Program-made: the position numbers and the translations under genes
The notes under the pieces: generated by a model
The model's database searches: none
Told to the model about the DNA's origin: nothing
Seen by the model: only the letters and a program-made list of their open reading frames with translations
Shown here: positions 59,559-64,000 of the stretch, piece after piece
How positions within the stretch are numbered: position 1 is the stretch's first letter
Layout of the letters: each line of letters starts with the position of its first letter
From: TMP-86 sp031394735
Lineage (GTDB): Bacteria > Pseudomonadota > Gammaproteobacteria > Steroidobacterales > Steroidobacteraceae
Direction: 5' to 3'
DNA: 64,000 nucleotides
Assembly (NCBI GenBank): GCA_031394735.1
Contig: JANMXI010000050.1
Location: 1-64,000 of the forward strand

Positions 59559-61457
59559 TTACTGTTCCGCGCCTTCCAGCGCCGCGCCCGCTTCCAGCCA
59601 TTGCTCTTCGAGAGTTGCAGTTTCCTGGGATAAGAGAGCGCGGCGCTCGGTCAAATTGCGCAGATCCGCCGCGCGATTGCGCTCGTATATTCCGGACTCG
59701 GCCAGCGCTGCGTCGATCTGTGCACGTTCGCTCTGCAGCCGTTCCAGCTTTTCTTCCAACTGCAACAAGTCGCGCCGCAACGCCGCCTCCCGCTTGCTGT
59801 TGGAGGCCGTTGCCGACTTCACCGGCCGGGTCGCCGGCGTTTTCTTCTCTTCGGTGACGGGCTGAGTAGCCTTGCCGCGTGTCTTGAGCCACCGCTGATA
59901 GTCATCCAGATCGCCGTCGAAAGCCTGAACGCGCCCATCGGCCACGAGGTAGAGGGAGTCCGCCGTCATTTTGATCAGATGGCGGTCATGGGAGACGATC
60001 ACCAGGCCGCCTTCAAAGGTCTGCAATGCCACGGTAAGCGCATGCCGCATCTCGATGTCCAGATGATTGGTGGGCTCATCGAGCAGCAGCAGATTCGGCC
60101 GCCGCGCCACCAACAGCGCCAAGGTCAGTCGCGCTTTCTCGCCGCCTGAAAACCGCCCGATCGGTTCGAAGGCGCGATCGCCCTGAAAGCCGAAGGTGCC
60201 CAGATGGCCGCGCACCTGCTGTTCTTCGCAGCGCGCGTACTCAGGGCCGCCGAGATTGCGCAGATGCCAGAAGGCGCTTTCTTCCGACTGCAATTGTTCG
60301 AGCTGCTGCTGCGCGAAGTAGCCTACGACGAGCTCAGTCGAGGCGATGCGCTGACCGGCCATCGGCTGGGTCTCGCCGGCCAGTAATTTGGTGAACGTGG
60401 ATTTGCCGGCGCCGTTGATGCCCAGCAATGCGATGCGGTCATGCGGCCCGATGGACAGGTTGATGCCGCCGACGATCACCCGCTCGCCGTAGCCACAACT
60501 CACCTCATCAAGCGTCAGCAACGGGCGCGGCGCCTTCAGCGGTTTTGCAAACTCGAATTCGAAAGGGCTGTCGGCATGTGCCGGCACGATGCGCTCCATC
60601 CGCTCCAGCATCTTGATGCGGCTCTGTGCCTGCCGAGCCTTGGTGGCCGACGCGCGGAAGCGATTGATGAAGGAGGTGATGTGCGCAACCTGCCGCTGCT
60701 GCCGCACCAGCATGGTCTTCTGCAGCGACAGTTCCTCCGCGCGCTTCTCCTCGAATTGAGAATAGTTGCCTGAATAAGCGTGGATCGCGCGATTCTCGAT
60801 GAGCAGCACCCGGCCGATGATGGCGTCGAGAAAATCGCGGTCATGCGAGATCATCAGCAGCGTGCTGGGAAACGCGGTCAGCCAGTCCTCGAGCCAGACG
60901 ATGGCATCCAGATCCAGGTGATTGGTCGGCTCATCCAGCAACAGCAGGTCGGCGCGCGAGTTCAGCGCGCGCGCCATGGCAAGACGAACCCGCCAGCCAC
61001 CGGAGAATTCGCCCACCTGGCGTTCATGGTCCGCGGTCTGAAATCCCAGTCCATGCATGATGGACGCGGCGCGCGACCGGGCGCGATAGCCATCGATGGC
61101 CAGCAGCTGCGCATAAATTTCCGCCAATTCCATGGCGCGGCTCTCGTCGGCCTCGGCGGCGGCAATCGCGTTCATCACCGAGCGCAGCTCAGCGTCACCA
61201 TCCAGCACGAACTCAATGGCGGGGCGAGCCACGGCCGTGATCTCCTGCTCGACCACCGCCATCTTGAGCTGCGCCGGGCGGTCGATATCGCCTAAATCCG
61301 GTCCTAGTTCTCCCTGAATCGCTGCGAACAAACTCGACTTGCCGGTGCCGTTCGCGCCCGTCAGTCCGACGCGGTCGCCTTTGTAGATCGTGAAGTTTGC
61401 TTTTTCGAACAGCAGGTCTGGTCCGCGTCTTAGCGTTAATTCTCGTGCTGACAACAT
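59559..61457 (-). CDS. ABC-F family ATPase, YheS-like
   Basis: The 632-residue product has two ABC domains (Walker A GANGTGKSS near residue 35 and GINGAGKSTFTKL near 345), signatures FSGGWRVRLAMARAL and FSGGEKARLTLAL, both with LLLLDEPTNHLD Walker B motifs, joined by a charged linker, and a C-terminal coiled-coil (KREAALRRDLLQLEEKLERL). It has no membrane part. ABC-F proteins act on the ribosome in translation or antibiotic protection; the YheS-like type is a general gammaproteobacterial form. Confidence 0.93.
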   Translation of the reverse strand: MLSARELTLRRGPDLLFEKANFTIYKGDRVGLTGANGTGKSSLFAAIQGELGPDLGDIDRPAQLKMAVVEQEITAVARPAIEFVLDGDAELRSVMNAIAAAEADESRAMELAEIYAQLLAIDGYRARSRAASIMHGLGFQTADHERQVGEFSGGWRVRLAMARALNSRADLLLLDEPTNHLDLDAIVWLEDWLTAFPSTLLMISHDRDFLDAIIGRVLLIENRAIHAYSGNYSQFEEKRAEELSLQKTMLVRQQRQVAHITSFINRFRASATKARQAQSRIKMLERMERIVPAHADSPFEFEFAKPLKAPRPLLTLDEVSCGYGERVIVGGINLSIGPHDRIALLGINGAGKSTFTKLLAGETQPMAGQRIASTELVVGYFAQQQLEQLQSEESAFWHLRNLGGPEYARCEEQQVRGHLGTFGFQGDRAFEPIGRFSGGEKARLTLALLVARRPNLLLLDEPTNHLDIEMRHALTVALQTFEGGLVIVSHDRHLIKMTADSLYLVADGRVQAFDGDLDDYQRWLKTRGKATQPVTEEKKTPATRPVKSATASNSKREAALRRDLLQLEEKLERLQSERAQIDAALAESGIYERNRAADLRNLTERRALLSQETATLEEQWLEAGAALEGAEQ

Positions 61458-61555
61458 ATCTAATTATTGTACCTGTTCATTTGCACGTACTGTCTTGGGC
61501 GCCTTCGGCGTGTGGGCGGATGGGAGGGGAGTGGGTTGCGGCGCGATGAGCGAGA

Positions 61556-61640
61556 CGAGACCGGGCGAACCGGGCGCGTGGAGTGCTACACCCAAGTTAC
61601 GTGCTGAGATCTGTGGGGCCATAGCGCCCGCCCGGTCTCG
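61556..61640. repeat. 12-bp inverted repeat beside repeat copy 2
   Basis: CGAGACCGGGCG (61556-61567) and CGCCCGGTCTCG (61629-61640) are perfectly complementary, with 61 bp between them, ending 5 bp before copy 2 of the two-hairpin repeat. Together they could form a three-stem RNA or DNA structure. Confidence 0.6.
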
Positions 61641-61645
61641 GGTAA

Positions 61646-61714
61646 CCACGGCCCGCTGCAGGTCACCGCACACCACAACAATTCCAGGGCCGTGGCGAGC
61701 GCCTCGCCGGCAAA
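61646..61714. repeat. Two-hairpin dispersed repeat, copy 2
   Basis: Hairpin 1 pairs CCACGGCCC (61646-61654) with GGGCCGTGG (61687-61695), nine perfect bp with 32 nt inside; hairpin 2 pairs GGCGAG (61694-61699) with CTCGCC (61703-61708). Alignment with copy 1 (52244-52312) shows the same spacing and no gaps; the substitution T to C in the stem keeps the pairing (G-U becomes G-C). Confidence 0.75.
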
Positions 61715-61757
61715 ACCTCTTCGGACCCGCACGCTCGGAATAAACCGCAGCAGTAGT

Positions 61758-64000
61758 TCAAACAGCGCTAAGGGTGACCCGTGAGGGCCCACAAAGAGCA
61801 GCAAAATGCGCAGGCCCCGTGCGTTGCTCCGAAAAGATGGCCAGCAAGCTAGCAGCATCCATGACATCGCCAAACAAACGCCCCTGAGCAAAAAAGCACC
61901 CATGCTTGCGCAAGAACTCGAGCTGCTCGCGAGCCTCGACGCCTTCAGCGACCACTTCCATTTCGAGGCTCTTGCCCATGTCGATGATGGTGCGCACGAT
62001 GGCGGCGTCATCGGAATCGATGGCCACATCGCGTACGAAGGATTGGTCGATCTTGAGTGTGCTGATCGGGAACTGCTGCAAGGCCGACAGCGAGGAATAG
62101 CCGGTGCCGAAGTCATCGATGGCCAGGTGCAGTCCCATGGAGTACAGCTCGTTCAGCAGCCGCACGGTGCGCTTCGGGTCGGTCATCAAGGTGGTTTCCG
62201 TCACCTCGAGTTCGAAGGAGGTCGGTGATACGTCGTGCTTGCGGAAGACGGAGCGGAAGCGGGCGATGAAGCTGGTCTGCTTCAATTGCCGCAAAGACAG
62301 GTTGATCGACACGCGGCCCGGCTGCGCCACCACTTTTTGCCATTCGCGATAGTCGCCGCAGACGCGGTTCATGACCCATTCGCCGATGTCGAGGATCAGA
62401 CTGGTTTCCTCCGCCAGCGGAATGAACTGCGAGGGAGGGATGTCACCGTGGCCGGGCAGTCGCCAGCGCAGCAGCGCCTCGGCGCCGATGACGCGGCCGT
62501 CGCGAAGGTCGACCTTTGGCTGATACAGGATCACCAATTCGTCGCGTTCCAATGCACGTCGCAGCTTGCTCTTGAGCATCAGCCGCTCGACCGCTGCGGC
62601 ATTCATGTCCGGCACGTAGAAGGCGTGCGAATTGCCGCCGTTCTGCTTGGAGTGGTACATCGCGGCGTCGGCGTTGCGGATCAGGTCGATCACATTCTCG
62701 GCATCGTGCGGGCACATGGCGATGCCGATGCTGGCGGTGAGGTACACCTCTTCCTGATTCACGTAGAAGGCGCGGCCGATTTCATCCAGCAGGGTTCGCG
62801 CCAGCGTGCTCAAGTTGGCGCGGTTGTCGACGTCGTTGGGAAGACCATCGATGAACAGGGCGAATTCATCGCCGGCCAGGCGGCCGATGACCATCTCTTT
62901 GCTCAGATTGCGCGTCAGGCGTTCGCTGAATATTTCCAGGGTGCGATCGCCGGCGGCGTGACCGAAGGTGTCATTGACCTCTTTGAAGCGGTCCAGATCT
63001 AGGTACAGAAGCGCCACCAGGCGCTGGTTGCGGCGAGCGCGCGCTATGGCCTGCTGCAGCAGATGCTGAAACTGCATGCGATTGGGCATCTTCGTGAGCG
63101 TGTCGTAGCGCGCAAGATAGCGGATGCGCCGTTCGGCCCGCTTGCGCTCGGTGATGTTGCGGGCGACGTAAATGTGGCCCTGAAACTGCGGGTCCTCGGT
63201 GGTGATCGGAGAGCCTGCCATGGAAACCGGGATGGTTTGACCGGTGGCGGTGCGAATCACCGTCTCGCGATTTTCACCGACCGACTCGGACAGGTCGAAG
63301 GCGGCGCGATGCGCACCGTCGATGAACGTCAGCAGGGATTTGCCGGTGATCTCCAGCTCGGTAAACCCCAGCAGCTGCTGCGCCGCTTGATTGCTGCTCT
63401 TCACCAGTCCATCCGGCGAAGTGACGAACACCGCATCGCCGAGACTGTTGAGGACCGTGGTCAGGTAGTTCTTGGTGATGGTGGTTTCGCGCAGGTTCTG
63501 CCGCATCCGCTCGATGGCATCCTGTAGTTGTCCGAGCTCGTCGCGGCGCTTCACATCCAGCGGGCGCGAATAGTCGCCTTCGCCGATGCTGTTGGCGGTG
63601 CGCACCAGCGCCGAGATGGGCCGGGACAAACTGCGCGCGATGAGCCAGGCACCGATGGCGGCCAGTGTCAGCAGCGGAATGATCACGCCGGCGAAAACGC
63701 TCAGGCGTTGACGCAGGTGGCTCGCCTGTTGGCCCTTGATCTGCTCGCTCAATCCTCCGAGCGCGCTTTCCATGGATGCGCGGCTCATCCACAGGCGCAG
63801 ATTGGCGTTCTGCAGCGTATGCACGCGCGCTGCAATGTAGGTAACGGGCGTGTCCAGCACATAGGGTGGGCTGATGGCCGCGGTCGCCTTCGGCGAATCG
63901 GTCGCGAACAGCACTTCGTTGGTTGGCGATCGCACCTCGACCCGCAGCACGTCATGGTCGTCGAACAGACGCATCGAGATGGCGCGGATTTCGGTTTTGT
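61758..64000 (-). CDS. HAMP-PAS-GGDEF-EAL c-di-GMP protein, 3' part (5' end outside window)
   Basis: The frame is open to the window end, so the N terminus is missing; 746 residues are seen. It has an extracytoplasmic region, a membrane helix, a HAMP domain (LIARSLSRPISALVRTANSI), a PAS domain (about TVLNSLGDAVFVTSPDGLVK), GGDEF (LYLDLDRFKEVNDTFGHAAG, active site AGDEF) and EAL (AEALLRW, DDFGTGYSSLSAL, VVAEGVEAREQLE). Both signature motifs are intact, so it may synthesise and/or degrade c-di-GMP. Its signal is probably periplasmic. It ends 44 bp from repeat copy 2. Confidence 0.93.
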   Translation of the reverse strand, partial: KTEIRAISMRLFDDHDVLRVEVRSPTNEVLFATDSPKATAAISPPYVLDTPVTYIAARVHTLQNANLRLWMSRASMESALGGLSEQIKGQQASHLRQRLSVFAGVIIPLLTLAAIGAWLIARSLSRPISALVRTANSIGEGDYSRPLDVKRRDELGQLQDAIERMRQNLRETTITKNYLTTVLNSLGDAVFVTSPDGLVKSSNQAAQQLLGFTELEITGKSLLTFIDGAHRAAFDLSESVGENRETVIRTATGQTIPVSMAGSPITTEDPQFQGHIYVARNITERKRAERRIRYLARYDTLTKMPNRMQFQHLLQQAIARARRNQRLVALLYLDLDRFKEVNDTFGHAAGDRTLEIFSERLTRNLSKEMVIGRLAGDEFALFIDGLPNDVDNRANLSTLARTLLDEIGRAFYVNQEEVYLTASIGIAMCPHDAENVIDLIRNADAAMYHSKQNGGNSHAFYVPDMNAAAVERLMLKSKLRRALERDELVILYQPKVDLRDGRVIGAEALLRWRLPGHGDIPPSQFIPLAEETSLILDIGEWVMNRVCGDYREWQKVVAQPGRVSINLSLRQLKQTSFIARFRSVFRKHDVSPTSFELEVTETTLMTDPKRTVRLLNELYSMGLHLAIDDFGTGYSSLSALQQFPISTLKIDQSFVRDVAIDSDDAAIVRTIIDMGKSLEMEVVAEGVEAREQLEFLRKHGCFFAQGRLFGDVMDAASLLAIFSEQRTGPAHFAALCGPSRVTLSAV

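Larger units (their letters stand above)
61458..61757. other. Intergenic region with inverted repeat and repeat copy 2
   Basis: This 300-bp gap between the ABC-F and GGDEF/EAL genes has no open frame with coding character. It contains a 12-bp inverted repeat (61556-61567 and 61629-61640) and copy 2 of the two-hairpin repeat (61646-61714). The remaining bases hold no recognisable feature. Confidence 0.6.

Overview
The window reads as one contiguous stretch of a high-G+C gammaproteobacterial chromosome. The evidence is the end of an atp operon running atpA-atpG-atpD-atpC straight into glmU and then, after an interruption, glmS; a long FadE-type acyl-CoA dehydrogenase; GspA/GspB secretion accessory proteins; an Mla-type lipid transport operon; and several c-di-GMP proteins. 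A relative of the Xanthomonadales/Nevskiales/Steroidobacter group is my inference from this mix, not something the sequence proves. Many starts are GTG or TTG. I found no rRNA, tRNA, CRISPR array, transposase or phage structural gene.

Layout. 1-5274: ATP synthase genes and glmU. 5280-10485: an accessory block between glmU and glmS, visibly richer in A+T from about 5480 to 9060. It holds an orphan 65-aa gene, a five-helix membrane protein of unknown function, an XRE-ImmA/IrrE metallopeptidase regulator paired with a PIN-like protein (a toxin-antitoxin-like pair), and a HAAS-type membrane protein with its PadR regulator. 10678-17172: glmS, a methyltransferase, and a minus-strand run of MATE exporter, NhaA antiporter and PBP4-type DacB. 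17279-20013: a small unknown gene and a multidomain protein with a degenerate GGDEF and a probably working EAL domain, behind a perfect CRP-type palindrome. 20057-24603: an IorAB-type molybdenum hydroxylase, a thioredoxin-fold protein without its CxxC, and a class V aminotransferase. 24692-26608: an unusual receiver-transmembrane-TPR-TonB protein. 26833-38713: mixed housekeeping genes, including two unrelated 3-methyladenine DNA glycosylases, an S9 peptidase, a GST, a lipocalin and small envelope proteins.

37949-47924 (minus strand): GspB/GspA, DNA polymerase IV, DUF4399, DUF3667, FadE, malate dehydrogenase, and an ECF sigma factor with its probable anti-sigma factor. 48116-52177 (plus strand): a 61-aa membrane peptide with its own promoter, a GntR-ABC-permease operon of the YtrA type, a DUF3187 protein and a PH/SHOCT protein. 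52379-53868: an FAD-dependent oxidase preceded by a c-di-GMP-I (GEMM) riboswitch and a hairpin over its ribosome binding site. 53962-59512: a Kef-type antiporter and, divergent from it, an mlaE-mlaF-mlaD-auxiliary lipoprotein operon. 59559-64000: an ABC-F protein and the 3' part of a HAMP-PAS-GGDEF-EAL protein that runs off the window.

The main themes are c-di-GMP signalling (two GGDEF/EAL proteins plus one riboswitch) and cell envelope work (glmU/glmS precursors, DacB, Mla transport, GspAB, lipoproteins, TonB-like protein). The observations most worth checking are the riboswitch and its target, the receiver-TonB fusion, a 69-bp two-hairpin repeat present twice (52244-52312 and 61646-61714), and the accessory block between glmU and glmS.
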